Assembly (NCBI GenBank): GCA_902515745.1
Contig: CABXWB010000004.1
Span: forward strand, 1-64,000
DNA length: 64,000 nucleotides
Reading direction: 5' to 3'
Source of the DNA: an uncultured Alphaproteobacteria bacterium
GTDB lineage: Bacteria > Pseudomonadota > Alphaproteobacteria > HIMB59 > GCA-002718135
This document shows positions 53,605 through 61,671 of this stretch, piece by piece. A program made the position numbers and the translations under genes. The notes under the pieces were generated by a model that was not told the origin of the DNA, searched no databases, and was given only the letters and a program-made list of their open reading frames with translations. Positions within the stretch are counted from its first letter, which is position 1. Each line of letters begins with the position of its first letter.

Positions 53605-53623
53605 AAATGTGAAATTCACATTT
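53605..53623. promoter_or_regulatory. Perfect inverted repeat close to the binding-protein start
   Basis: AAATGTGAA-A-TTCACATTT, nine-base arms around one base, 21 nt upstream of the start at 53583. A strong operator candidate for the LacI-type protein encoded next door or another regulator. Confidence 0.6.
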
Positions 53624-53672
53624 ATGAATAAATCCTTTATATTAGTATTAGTAAATATTGCAATAATATGAA

Positions 53673-53698
53673 TTAATATTCAAGGTTTTGAATATTAA
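53673..53698. promoter_or_regulatory. Operator candidate ATTCAA-N4-TTGAAT, copy 1
   Basis: TTAATATTCAA and TTGAATATTAA, eleven-base perfect arms around GGTT. It lies 17 nt upstream of the LacI-type gene start. The core recurs at 60529-60544 (perfect) and 56326-56341 (one mismatch). Confidence 0.68.
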
Positions 53699-53715
53699 AA
53701 ATGAGGGGATAAATA

Positions 53716-54714
53716 ATGGATTTTATAAAGCCTGCGACATCACAGGATGTAGCGAAATTAGCAGGAGTCTCCCAGTCAGCAGTTTCAAGATGTTTTACAA
53801 AAGGGGCTAGTATATCAACTAGAACAAAATTAAGAGTTTTAGAAGCTGCTAAAAAATTAAAATATAAACCAACTAACTTATTAAGTAATTCAATATTGAA
53901 TGAAAATAGTGGTTTGGTTGGGGTAATCTTACCATATGTTACCAGTAGATATTATCCAGAGGTCTTAATTGAATTGCATGAAGCTTTAAGACAAGCAGGT
54001 TTTAGAATTTTATTAATAACAACTGACGATGGTGAAGAGCTTGATGAAAAATTGATTCAGCCCTACCTAAAAGATAAATTGATTGCTATTATTTCCGCAA
54101 CAAAACCAACAGATACATTTGTTGAAAGTTGTATACAAAAAAGAATTCAATTTATTGCCTATAATAGAAGTTGGAATATACCTACTATTAGCTCAGTTGC
54201 CTGTGATCACAAAAATGGAGGTCAGATAGTTGCTGATTATTTTTTACAAAATAAACATCAAAATATTGGATTAATTGAAGGGCCTAGAGGATCGTTTGTT
54301 AGTGATGAAAGAAGTAAAGGGTTTAAGCAACATTTAAAAAATCATAAAAAAATAAAGCTTCATATAGAAAAAGGTTTTTTTACATATGATGGTGGCTACC
54401 AAGCAGCTGAAAAGATACTTAAAAAAAATGTTAGTGCCATTTTTTGTGCCGATGATACAATGGCTTTTGGTTGTCAGGATTTTATTAAAAATAGTAAAAG
54501 TCTTAAAGCTAGAAATCAAATTGAAATTATCGGGTATGGTGATATTTCAATGTCTAGCTGGAAGTCTTATGATCTGACAACTGTGAGACAGCCTATTAGA
54601 CAAATGTCAAAACTTGCTACGCAATTAATTAATGAATTTATAAAAGATCCAGACTTTGAACCTATTAATCATATTGTACAAGGTAGATTGATTAAAAGAA
54701 AAACAACAAAATAG
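53716..54714 (+). CDS. LacI-family transcriptional regulator
   Basis: A 332-residue repressor-type regulator. The helix-turn-helix is at about 8-30 (TSQDVAKLAGVSQSAVSRCF), the hinge follows near 50 (KLKYKPTNLLS), and a periplasmic-binding-protein-like ligand domain starts with GLVGVILPYVTS near 68 and contains AIFCADDTMAFGCQDF near 241. GAGGGG precedes the ATG. Divergent from the ABC importer operon and flanked by two palindromes. It is the only recognisable transcription factor in the window and probably controls the SnoaL region in response to an imported sugar-like compound. Confidence 0.93.
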   Translation: MDFIKPATSQDVAKLAGVSQSAVSRCFTKGASISTRTKLRVLEAAKKLKYKPTNLLSNSILNENSGLVGVILPYVTSRYYPEVLIELHEALRQAGFRILLITTDDGEELDEKLIQPYLKDKLIAIISATKPTDTFVESCIQKRIQFIAYNRSWNIPTISSVACDHKNGGQIVADYFLQNKHQNIGLIEGPRGSFVSDERSKGFKQHLKNHKKIKLHIEKGFFTYDGGYQAAEKILKKNVSAIFCADDTMAFGCQDFIKNSKSLKARNQIEIIGYGDISMSSWKSYDLTTVRQPIRQMSKLATQLINEFIKDPDFEPINHIVQGRLIKRKTTK

Positions 54715-54715
54715 A

Positions 54716-55135
54716 TTATTTAAATTTTAGTCCCATCTGTTCAAAAACACCATGATTATCAACCATTACGTAATTGTCTAAGAACTTTCCATCTTTAATT
54801 TTCCAAAAATCTGAAAATTGCATTTTTATTGATTTGCCTGTCGCTTCTACACCAAGATAAGTTCCACTATGCGTCCCTGTTAAAAATCCTGTGGCACTAA
54901 TCCATTCACCCTCTGCAACCACGATATCATTTTTTACATGGTAGTCAGGAAATGCTTCATAAAAAGGTTTCAGTACTTTATATTTGAAATTTTCTATACC
55001 ATGAATATCGCCAAATCCTGGAGGGCCGTGCCAAACCATATTATCATGCCAGTATTTATGCTGAGCTTCTAGATCCTGTGCATTAAGTGCATCATACATA
55101 TTCTCTAATAGTTTTTTACTTTCATCTAAAGTCAT
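54716..55135 (-). CDS. Single-domain SnoaL/NTF2-like protein
   Basis: A 139-residue single SnoaL-like domain: YDALNAQDLEAQHKYWHDN near 13, WHGPPGFGDIHGIENF near 35, PFYEAFPDYHVKNDIVV near 57 and WKIKDGKFLDNYVMVDN near 111. The WHGPPGFG segment matches the second domain of the type A tandem proteins. It overlaps the tandem gene upstream by ATGA. Its size is that of polyketide-cyclase and ester-cyclase-like SnoaL proteins, but the catalytic role is unknown. Confidence 0.82.
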   Translation of the reverse strand: MTLDESKKLLENMYDALNAQDLEAQHKYWHDNMVWHGPPGFGDIHGIENFKYKVLKPFYEAFPDYHVKNDIVVAEGEWISATGFLTGTHSGTYLGVEATGKSIKMQFSDFWKIKDGKFLDNYVMVDNHGVFEQMGLKFK

Positions 55136-56271
55136 TTTTTATCTCCTAAAATTTGCATTAAAATTGCAAGCTCGTTAAAGCCAGTCCATTCTTTCATTAT
55201 TTTGTTGTTTTTAATTTCCCATTGAGTGATTCCCCAAAGATAAACTTCTCTGTTAGTTGGTTGACCATATGAACCATTCCCTTTATGTGTTCCTACCGCA
55301 CCCCAACGCACTGAAACTAAATAACCATCTTTGGTGTTTCCCATCCAATATAAATCTTCAATGCTTAGTGCAAGGTCAGGAAATGCAGCCAAGATTGATA
55401 TTATAAACTTTCTCAATTGCAAAACTCCTTTAAATTTACGTCCTGTGGAACCTTCAAATTCGACACTACTCGAGTATGCTTTATTTATTGCAGAAAAATT
55501 TCTTCTGTTCCAAATTGTATCATAAACTGCTTGAACAAATTGTCGTACATTATTAATTTTATCTGGAATTTCAAAACTGATTGGCTTTAATTTAGTAATA
55601 TTTCTTTTTGGCTTAGAATTTTTAAAATTAGGTGCAAATGGCCCTGCTATTCCTTCATCTACAAGTTGTTTAGCAACTTCATTTAGGTTTAATCCAAGCT
55701 GTTTGATTAAACCGGCTGTATCATACACAACATTTTCGTAATAAATTTCATTATTTTTTGCTACACAATTTGCAATACAAAACAGTCTAACTTTTTTTCC
55801 TGTTGGTTTGGTGAATTTACTAAAACCAGTATTTGTTCCAGTAATAATTGTTCTGTGTGATGTATGAAAACTTGCTTTTTCATCTCCTGCCCAAATAACT
55901 TCATCTGCAAAAAGTCTAATGTCTGGAAAAGCATTATTGGTGTGAACTGTATCAGCTACTATTTTCTCTGATCCAGATTGCAAACCAAATTCATCCCAAA
56001 CTCTGCAATCTTTACTGTATGTATCATAAATATACCCAATATTTTTTTCTTCCCAAATTTGATAAGTAATTCTTACTATATAATCTATGATATTTTTATA
56101 CTGTTCTTCAAATCCTTTCATTGATTGATGTTTAAGTTTTTTAGGTTTTGGATTTAAAGATTTTGCAGTTCCTCCACCTCCATATGCTTTTAATGAAATA
56201 TCGTAACTCTTAGGCATGTGATGATCTTTAAGAGTCTGTGGTCTTTTATCTTTAATTTTTTTTATTTTCAT
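55132..56271 (-). CDS. Tandem SnoaL/NTF2-like protein (type B)
   Basis: A 379-residue protein with two NTF2-like domains. After a basic, Gly-rich N-terminal segment of about 50 residues, domain 1 begins at MKGFEEQYKNIIDYIVRITY and has NAFPDIRLFADEVIWAGDE near 113 and FHTSHRTIITGTNTG near 134. Domain 2 (about 240-379) has NNVRQFVQAVYDTIWNRRNF, FPDLALSIEDLYWMGNTKDG and KEWTGFNELAILMQI. The order resembles the gene at 58518-59510. Head of a two-gene minus unit facing the gene at 56379. An internal ATG at the MKGFEE position would match the start of its paralogue and could be the true start. Confidence 0.75.
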   Translation of the reverse strand: MKIKKIKDKRPQTLKDHHMPKSYDISLKAYGGGGTAKSLNPKPKKLKHQSMKGFEEQYKNIIDYIVRITYQIWEEKNIGYIYDTYSKDCRVWDEFGLQSGSEKIVADTVHTNNAFPDIRLFADEVIWAGDEKASFHTSHRTIITGTNTGFSKFTKPTGKKVRLFCIANCVAKNNEIYYENVVYDTAGLIKQLGLNLNEVAKQLVDEGIAGPFAPNFKNSKPKRNITKLKPISFEIPDKINNVRQFVQAVYDTIWNRRNFSAINKAYSSSVEFEGSTGRKFKGVLQLRKFIISILAAFPDLALSIEDLYWMGNTKDGYLVSVRWGAVGTHKGNGSYGQPTNREVYLWGITQWEIKNNKIMKEWTGFNELAILMQILGDKK

Positions 56272-56325
56272 AATTTGTATTAAATTTGAGATACATTTAA
56301 AAATATTTCAAAGCAATGAAATTTT

Positions 56326-56341
56326 ATTCAAAAAAATGAAT
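56326..56341. promoter_or_regulatory. Operator candidate ATTCAA-N4-ATGAAT, copy 2 (one mismatch)
   Basis: ATTCAA-AAAA-ATGAAT in the 107-nt divergent spacer between two tandem SnoaL genes. It differs by one base from the copies near 53685 and 60536 and keeps the 4-nt spacing. Confidence 0.5.
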
Positions 56342-56378
56342 ATTGTCTTTTTTAATTTATTGATATAATCAAAATTTA

Positions 56379-57383
56379 ATGGCTGATCTTCAAGCAGAAA
56401 AAAAATTAGTATTAAATTATTTTAGCGAAATAGATAGTTGCGACATTGAGTCTTTAACAGAAGTTATCTCTAAATATGCATCTGAAGATTTTAGTATGAA
56501 GTGTACCCATCCTTTCAACGAGTTAGGTAGTGCAGATATTGTTGCAAATAATCTTTGGAGACCAATTAAGGATTCATTCTCACCTATACAACGTCGATTA
56601 GACATATTCTATGCGGGAATAAATTCTCTTGATAAAAATGAGGGTAAATGGATCTCAAGTATGGGTCATTTTATGGGTGTATTTAATAAATCTTTTTTAG
56701 GTCTTAAGCCTAATTATAAATCTATTTTATTACGATTTGCAGAATTTTATAAAGTTGAAAATAATAAAATTACTGAAGGAGCTATTTTTCTAGATGTAAT
56801 GAATTTTATGCAGCAACTAGGTCTTTCTGTAATTCCTGAATCTTCAGGTCTCGTTTGTGTTACACCAGGACCAATGAATCATAAAGGTTTAAAATTTAAT
56901 ACTTCTAATCAAAATGAAAGTCAAAAAACGTTAGATCTAATCCATAGAATGCGAGATCGCCTTGTCAAAGGGTCTAAAATGCAATCTTATAAAGAAGAAT
57001 TAGAACTTGATTGGCATAATGATATGATTTGGTGGGGGCCAGGAGGTATAGGAGCATCATATACAATCGATGGTTATCAAAAAGGACATACTAAACCATT
57101 TCAAGATGGCTTAGAGTTTGTAAGATTTAATGGGCATATACTTAGTAGTGCTGAAGATGATTTAGGTGGTTGGTTTGGATGGCCAAATTTAATTATGAAA
57201 CCTAAGGGAGAATATTTAGGCTTAACAAATGCTAGCAATATTGAATCAGAAATGAGAGTTGTAGATTTATATAGGAGACAAGGAGATAAATTAGCTGAAA
57301 ATTGGATCTTTATAGATCATTTACATTTTTTAAAAAAACTAGGAGTTGATCTCTTAGAAAGAGCAAAATTTTTAAATCAGTAA
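56379..57383 (+). CDS. Tandem SnoaL/NTF2-like protein (type A)
   Basis: A 334-residue tandem NTF2-like protein. Domain 1 has KCTHPFNELGSADIV near 44, IQRRLDIFYAG near 68, WISSMGHFMGVFN near 88 and EFYKVENNKITEG near 121; then VTPGPMNHKGL near 166 and domain 2 with WHNDMIWWGPGGIGASYTIDGY near 213 and AENWIFIDHLHFLKKLGVD near 305. The arrangement matches the proteins at 47832 and 60581. Single-gene plus-strand unit. The 3' end directly abuts the convergent MetE-like gene. Confidence 0.78.
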   Translation: MADLQAEKKLVLNYFSEIDSCDIESLTEVISKYASEDFSMKCTHPFNELGSADIVANNLWRPIKDSFSPIQRRLDIFYAGINSLDKNEGKWISSMGHFMGVFNKSFLGLKPNYKSILLRFAEFYKVENNKITEGAIFLDVMNFMQQLGLSVIPESSGLVCVTPGPMNHKGLKFNTSNQNESQKTLDLIHRMRDRLVKGSKMQSYKEELELDWHNDMIWWGPGGIGASYTIDGYQKGHTKPFQDGLEFVRFNGHILSSAEDDLGGWFGWPNLIMKPKGEYLGLTNASNIESEMRVVDLYRRQGDKLAENWIFIDHLHFLKKLGVDLLERAKFLNQ

Positions 57384-58511
57384 TTAAATAACTTTTGAGG
57401 CAAGTTTAGTACCCTCAACTAATGCATGAAGCTTTTCATAACAAATTTTTTCATCAATTTTTCCAAAGCCTGCAAATGAACTAAAACCACAATCTGTACC
57501 TGCCATTAATTGATCTTTAGGAATTACTGTAGAATATTGAATTAATCGATCAGCCACAACTTCAGGATGTTCTACAAAATTAGAGGTAGAATCAATAACA
57601 CCTGGAACTAAAATTTTATCTTTTGGTAATTTAATATCTTGAAAAACCTTCCATTCATGTGAGTGTCTAGGATTTGAAGACTCAATTAAGAAATATTTTA
57701 TTTTAGATTTTAAAATAATAGGTAAAATTTTCTCTAAAGCAATGTCATGAGTATGAGGACCTTCATAGTTACCCCAGCATATATGCATTCTTGTTTTCTC
57801 AACATCAACATTTTCCATAGCTGCATTCAAACATTCAATTTGTATTTCTGCACGTTTAATAAATTCATCTTCAGATAAATCTTTAAAATTCATGTGCCTA
57901 GCTAGAGCAAGATCAGGACAATCCAACTGAACTTGGATTTCTGATTTTGTAATAGTTTCATATTCTTTGGCCATTATATTGGATAGCTTATCTAAATATT
58001 CTTCTTCAGAATTATAGAATTTATTGGGCATAAATACATTGATTACACCTGGAGAAGCAGCATTCATAAATGCTTTGTGATGATTATTTTTCTTGAGTGA
58101 ACTTTTAAAATTATTTAAGTCATTAATGAGGGAGCTCTCATCTTTTAGCTTAAGCTCATTTGTACAGCATGGCCTTGTATAGGTAGGAGTACCTCCACTC
58201 TTGGCAATCTTTTCTTTATATTCTGGGAAGTCATCAAGGTCCGCGGGTGCTCTTCTCTCACTTTCACCCGAAAATCCATCAATTCTATCTTTAATATAAG
58301 TAGCATAACTAAATTTACTCATTTCACCATCGCTGACAAAGTCAATTCCAACATCAATTTGTTGTTTGACAACTTTTTCAACATTGTCCTTTAAAATATT
58401 ATCAAAATTACTTTGATTAAAATTTTCACCTTTATCTTTGGCAAATAAAAATTCAGATAATTCTTTTGATCGAGGCAGACTTCCTACATGTGTTGTTTGA
58501 ATTGATGACAT
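57384..58511 (-). CDS. Core-MetE-like methyltransferase (no N-terminal domain)
   Basis: A 375-residue homologue of the MetE catalytic half. QTTHVGSLPRSKEL at the N-terminus, DFVSDGEMSKFSYATYI near 59, QVQLDCPDLALARHMN near 198, Zn ligands in MHICWGNYEG near 239 (HxC) and AGTDCGFSSFAGFG near 341 (Cys). It is not a close copy of the protein at 42431-43480; that one lacks the GSLPR start. Located at the end of a cupin/SnoaL operon. Possible roles are folate-independent methionine synthesis or transfer of a methyl or alkyl group from an imported substrate. Confidence 0.82.
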   Translation of the reverse strand: MSSIQTTHVGSLPRSKELSEFLFAKDKGENFNQSNFDNILKDNVEKVVKQQIDVGIDFVSDGEMSKFSYATYIKDRIDGFSGESERRAPADLDDFPEYKEKIAKSGGTPTYTRPCCTNELKLKDESSLINDLNNFKSSLKKNNHHKAFMNAASPGVINVFMPNKFYNSEEEYLDKLSNIMAKEYETITKSEIQVQLDCPDLALARHMNFKDLSEDEFIKRAEIQIECLNAAMENVDVEKTRMHICWGNYEGPHTHDIALEKILPIILKSKIKYFLIESSNPRHSHEWKVFQDIKLPKDKILVPGVIDSTSNFVEHPEVVADRLIQYSTVIPKDQLMAGTDCGFSSFAGFGKIDEKICYEKLHALVEGTKLASKVI

Positions 58512-58517
58512 ATTATT

Positions 58518-59510
58518 CTATCCAGTTTTTAATAAAATTTGTTTCCAAATCATGGTTTCATCATACAAAACCCATTCATTTTTAATACCTCTTGGTCCAA
58601 ATTCAACATGGTTAATACCCATTACATATATCTTTGCATTAGATGCTTTATCAAAAATACCATTACCTTCATGTTTTCCAACTAAAGACCATCTAACTGA
58701 AGCTTTTTTAGGTTGATTAATTTCTTCAGTAAAAGCAATATGATCAATAGAGAATAAAGAGTTTGGGAAAGCATTTCTTAATTGTTTCCAGAATTTAATA
58801 ACTTCATCTTTACCATAGTGAGTATTACCACCAGGTTGAAATTGTTGAACTGCCCTATCATAATTATCATTAATAGTTTTCTCTAAATTAATATTCATAA
58901 TTGATGTTAAAAGATTTGCATAAGTTTCACCACAATTACCAGAAGCTAATTTGGGTGATGTGTAAATTGATTGAAGGGGAGTGTTTTCATTGAAAGGTTT
59001 ACTCGCTTTTTCTGGACCACCTTCATTTTTAATTAAATTACTTGCAAACTCTTTAGGATCTATTCCAATTTGTCTAACAATGGCCCCTTGGTCTCTAACA
59101 AGCCATTCATCATAAACCTGATTATTCATACATGCACAATCGGCAATAGTTCTGTAATACAATTTTTTTCCAGTTGCTTCACCATACATACCGTCAACAG
59201 AGTGGGTAGAAGTTGATAATATTCGATGAGACGAAAAATATCCTTCTTCATCATTACCAGTCCAAATTACATCTTCACCTAAGAGAGTTCTGTCTGGAAA
59301 AAGTTTTTTACTAGCATAAGTGCTTTCAATTACTGGTTCAGCACCATAAATTACTCCTGAGGGAGATCTTGTGGGAGTGGGTAAGCTAACATTAGGAGTA
59401 TCAGCATAATAATCTCTTATAGCCTCAACATCATTATTCTCCCAAATTTCATATGTTATTTTTAAGATATAATCAGGTAAGTCTTTGAACTTATTATCAA
59501 AACCCTTCAT
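58518..59510 (-). CDS. Tandem SnoaL/NTF2-like protein (type B)
   Basis: A 330-residue tandem NTF2-like protein. Domain 1: MKGFDNKFKDLPDYILKITYE at the start, LFPDRTLLGEDVIWTGNDEEG near 75, FSSHRILSTSTHSVDG near 97 and RTIADCACMNNQVYDEWLV near 124. Domain 2 (about 195-330): FPNSLFSIDHIAF, VRWSLVGKHEGNGIFD and KNEWVLYDETMIWKQIL. The two-domain layout is as in 55132-56271. Sits between the bicupin (10 nt) and the MetE-like gene (6 nt). Confidence 0.77.
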   Translation of the reverse strand: MKGFDNKFKDLPDYILKITYEIWENNDVEAIRDYYADTPNVSLPTPTRSPSGVIYGAEPVIESTYASKKLFPDRTLLGEDVIWTGNDEEGYFSSHRILSTSTHSVDGMYGEATGKKLYYRTIADCACMNNQVYDEWLVRDQGAIVRQIGIDPKEFASNLIKNEGGPEKASKPFNENTPLQSIYTSPKLASGNCGETYANLLTSIMNINLEKTINDNYDRAVQQFQPGGNTHYGKDEVIKFWKQLRNAFPNSLFSIDHIAFTEEINQPKKASVRWSLVGKHEGNGIFDKASNAKIYVMGINHVEFGPRGIKNEWVLYDETMIWKQILLKTG

Positions 59511-59520
59511 GTAATTATGT

Positions 59521-60492
59521 TTAATTAGTTTGTCTTATTATAAATAAGCTTCCATCATTTTCACTTATCTGTTTTATAGATCTTGATGCATCTTTTGGTA
59601 CCGAAAAGGTATCTCTTGAATTAATGACGATTTTTTGTCCATCACAATTAATTTCCCAACTGCCCGACAAGCAATGAAATACTTCTGATTTCTCAAATGT
59701 ATATTCATGAACATGAGCATTTTTTCCATTCAGCAGAGAAAGACTAAAGCCGGTTTTGTGAGGAATATAAGGATCAAATGACTTATTGTGAATATTAAAT
59801 TGATCGAGATAATTAATGATTTTATTAGAATTAAAATGCTCATCATCAGTAAAATATTTATCCCTATCACTTAAACGTATTACAAATTTTTCAATTTCTA
59901 AAGATGTGTAATGATCAAATTTTTCAAGTTCTTTATCTTGTAATGGTTGAATGATTTTATTTTCATCTGCAATTTTATTTTTTTCAGTATCAATTAAAGA
60001 ATTATCATCAAGCAGAACCATTCCTGATTTTTTTGCTTCTTTTAATAATTTTGGAGTCCATGTAATCACTCCTGGATCATTTTCACCTAAAACAACAAAC
60101 ATTAAAGCTTCCTCATCACTAACATTTTGAAATCCTCTAAACATATTTGTTGGGAAAGATGCTACATCACCTTTATACAATATTACTTCTCCCTCTGTAC
60201 CATCTACGCCCCAGTAGAAGCGCCAGGCTCCTGAGTGAATAATAAATACTTCGGCTGTTGTGTGACTGTGCAAACCAGAACCATTCATAGGGGCCGCACT
60301 TACAGCGCCAATGTTAAATCCATGAGCTTCTGCAATTTTTACATTTTGTTTTGCATCTTCACTAACACCTGGCCCAATAACAGAGTAATTTTTTCTATCT
60401 TGATGACCTTTTAACTTACCCTCAACAAAAGGAATGGTACTTGGAACTAAGTCATCGAATTTAGCTAGTCTTGTTGTAATATTAATTGACAT
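59521..60492 (-). CDS. Two-domain cupin protein
   Basis: A 323-residue bicupin. The first cupin (about 60-140) has GLHSHTTAEVFIIHSGAWRFYWG near 73, supplying the HxH-x4-E metal motif, and DVASFPTNMFRGFQN near 109. The second (about 240-323) has AHVHEYTFEKSEVFHCLSG near 262, where the pattern is weaker. Such proteins include gentisate dioxygenase-like and sugar-isomerase-like enzymes. Opens a minus-strand operon with a tandem SnoaL and a MetE-like gene, under a promoter region carrying the shared palindrome. Confidence 0.8.
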   Translation of the reverse strand: MSINITTRLAKFDDLVPSTIPFVEGKLKGHQDRKNYSVIGPGVSEDAKQNVKIAEAHGFNIGAVSAAPMNGSGLHSHTTAEVFIIHSGAWRFYWGVDGTEGEVILYKGDVASFPTNMFRGFQNVSDEEALMFVVLGENDPGVITWTPKLLKEAKKSGMVLLDDNSLIDTEKNKIADENKIIQPLQDKELEKFDHYTSLEIEKFVIRLSDRDKYFTDDEHFNSNKIINYLDQFNIHNKSFDPYIPHKTGFSLSLLNGKNAHVHEYTFEKSEVFHCLSGSWEINCDGQKIVINSRDTFSVPKDASRSIKQISENDGSLFIIRQTN

Positions 60493-60519
60493 ATTCTTAG
60501 ATTATTTTATTCATTTTTA

Positions 60520-60544
60520 TTGAATAATATTCAATATATTGAAT
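60520..60544. promoter_or_regulatory. Operator candidate ATTCAA-N4-TTGAAT, copy 3, with an overlapping palindrome
   Basis: ATTCAA-TATA-TTGAAT at 60529-60544 is a perfect 16-bp palindrome. TTGAATAATATTCAA at 60520-60534 overlaps it and supplies a further inward-facing half. It lies midway in the 88-nt spacer between the cupin and tandem SnoaL starts. Confidence 0.68.
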
Positions 60545-60580
60545 AAATCAATTATTTTTTAAAGGTATTAATCATTAAGT

Positions 60581-61669
60581 ATGGAAACATTTGAAAAGAT
60601 TGCTGAAAAAGGAAATCCTATTTTCCATATTGATCTTGATCCACAAGAAAACATAAAAAATAAAGCATACTTTAAAGATTTATTAAAAGAAATTGTAGAA
60701 TCTTCGAATGAAAATTTAGAAAAAAAATTAGAAAAATTTTATCACAAAGATGCTGAGTTAAATGCTTTTTATCCAGTAAATGAAATTAAAGGTATTGGTG
60801 AAATTAAAAATAAACTCTGGGATCCTCTTAAAAGAGCATTTGCTGATTTAGAAATTAGAAATAATATTGTAATTGGTGGCGCTTATAAAGATAAAATTTT
60901 TGTTTCATTTGTTAGTCACCTTACTGGAACATTTATTAACCAATGGTTAGGTGTGCCCCCAACAAATAAAACAATTTACCTTAGAACATGTCATTGTCAT
61001 CAAATAAAGAATAATAAAATTATTAAATCGTATATTTTAATTGATACTGTGGATTTTATTCGTCAAGCTGGTTATTGGCCAATTCACAAATCTTTAGGGA
61101 CTGAAGGTATGTGGCCTGCACCAATCACTGGAGATGGTGAAAATAATTCAAATTTAGACAAAGAATTATCTGTGAAATCTTTGCATCAATCACTTACAAT
61201 GCAAATAAGTTTAGGAACTAAACCTGAAATGGAACCTACTTTTTCTACCGATAATATAAGATATAATTTGATTAATGATCATGAACAAAAAAAATATTGG
61301 CATCCTAAAATGATGTGGTTTGGTCCTTCAGGAGTAGGTACGGCTAGGGGTTTGAGAGGTTTTGTTGATCATCATCAACTTCCATTTAGATTAACTTTTA
61401 AAGAAAGAGACTATAATACAATCGGTCATTATGTTGAAATTGGAGATGGTAATTATTCAATGACTGGAGGATGGCACAGTATTAAGAGTAAGTACGGCTC
61501 TAATCATTGGTTAGGTTTTGAGCCAAATAATATCATGGTAGAAATGAGAGTAATGGATTTTTATTTACATCACGAAGGTTTAATTCGTGAAAATTGGGTT
61601 CCAATTGATATAGCTTATATTTTAAAACAAATAGGTGTTGATATATTTGAATTAATTCATAAAAAATAA
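60581..61669 (+). CDS. Tandem SnoaL/NTF2-like protein (type A)
   Basis: A 362-residue tandem NTF2-like protein. Domain 1: [20 protein letters not shown] near 63, [16 protein letters not shown] near 87 and [18 protein letters not shown] near 109. Domain 2: [20 protein letters not shown] near 231, [20 protein letters not shown] near 293 and [19 protein letters not shown] near 338. The second domain is the closest match to that of 47832-48905. Co-transcribed with the HpsN-like gene, which starts 2 nt after its stop, so the two proteins probably act on the same pathway. Confidence 0.8.
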   Translation: METFEKIAEKGNPIFHIDLDPQENIKNKAYFKDLLKEIVESSNENLEKKLEKFYHKDAELNAFYPVNEIKGIGEIKNKLWDPLKRAFADLEIRNNIVIGGAYKDKIFVSFVSHLTGTFINQWLGVPPTNKTIYLRTCHCHQIKNNKIIKSYILIDTVDFIRQAGYWPIHKSLGTEGMWPAPITGDGENNSNLDKELSVKSLHQSLTMQISLGTKPEMEPTFSTDNIRYNLINDHEQKKYWHPKMMWFGPSGVGTARGLRGFVDHHQLPFRLTFKERDYNTIGHYVEIGDGNYSMTGGWHSIKSKYGSNHWLGFEPNNIMVEMRVMDFYLHHEGLIRENWVPIDIAYILKQIGVDIFELIHKK

Positions 61670-61671
61670 TT

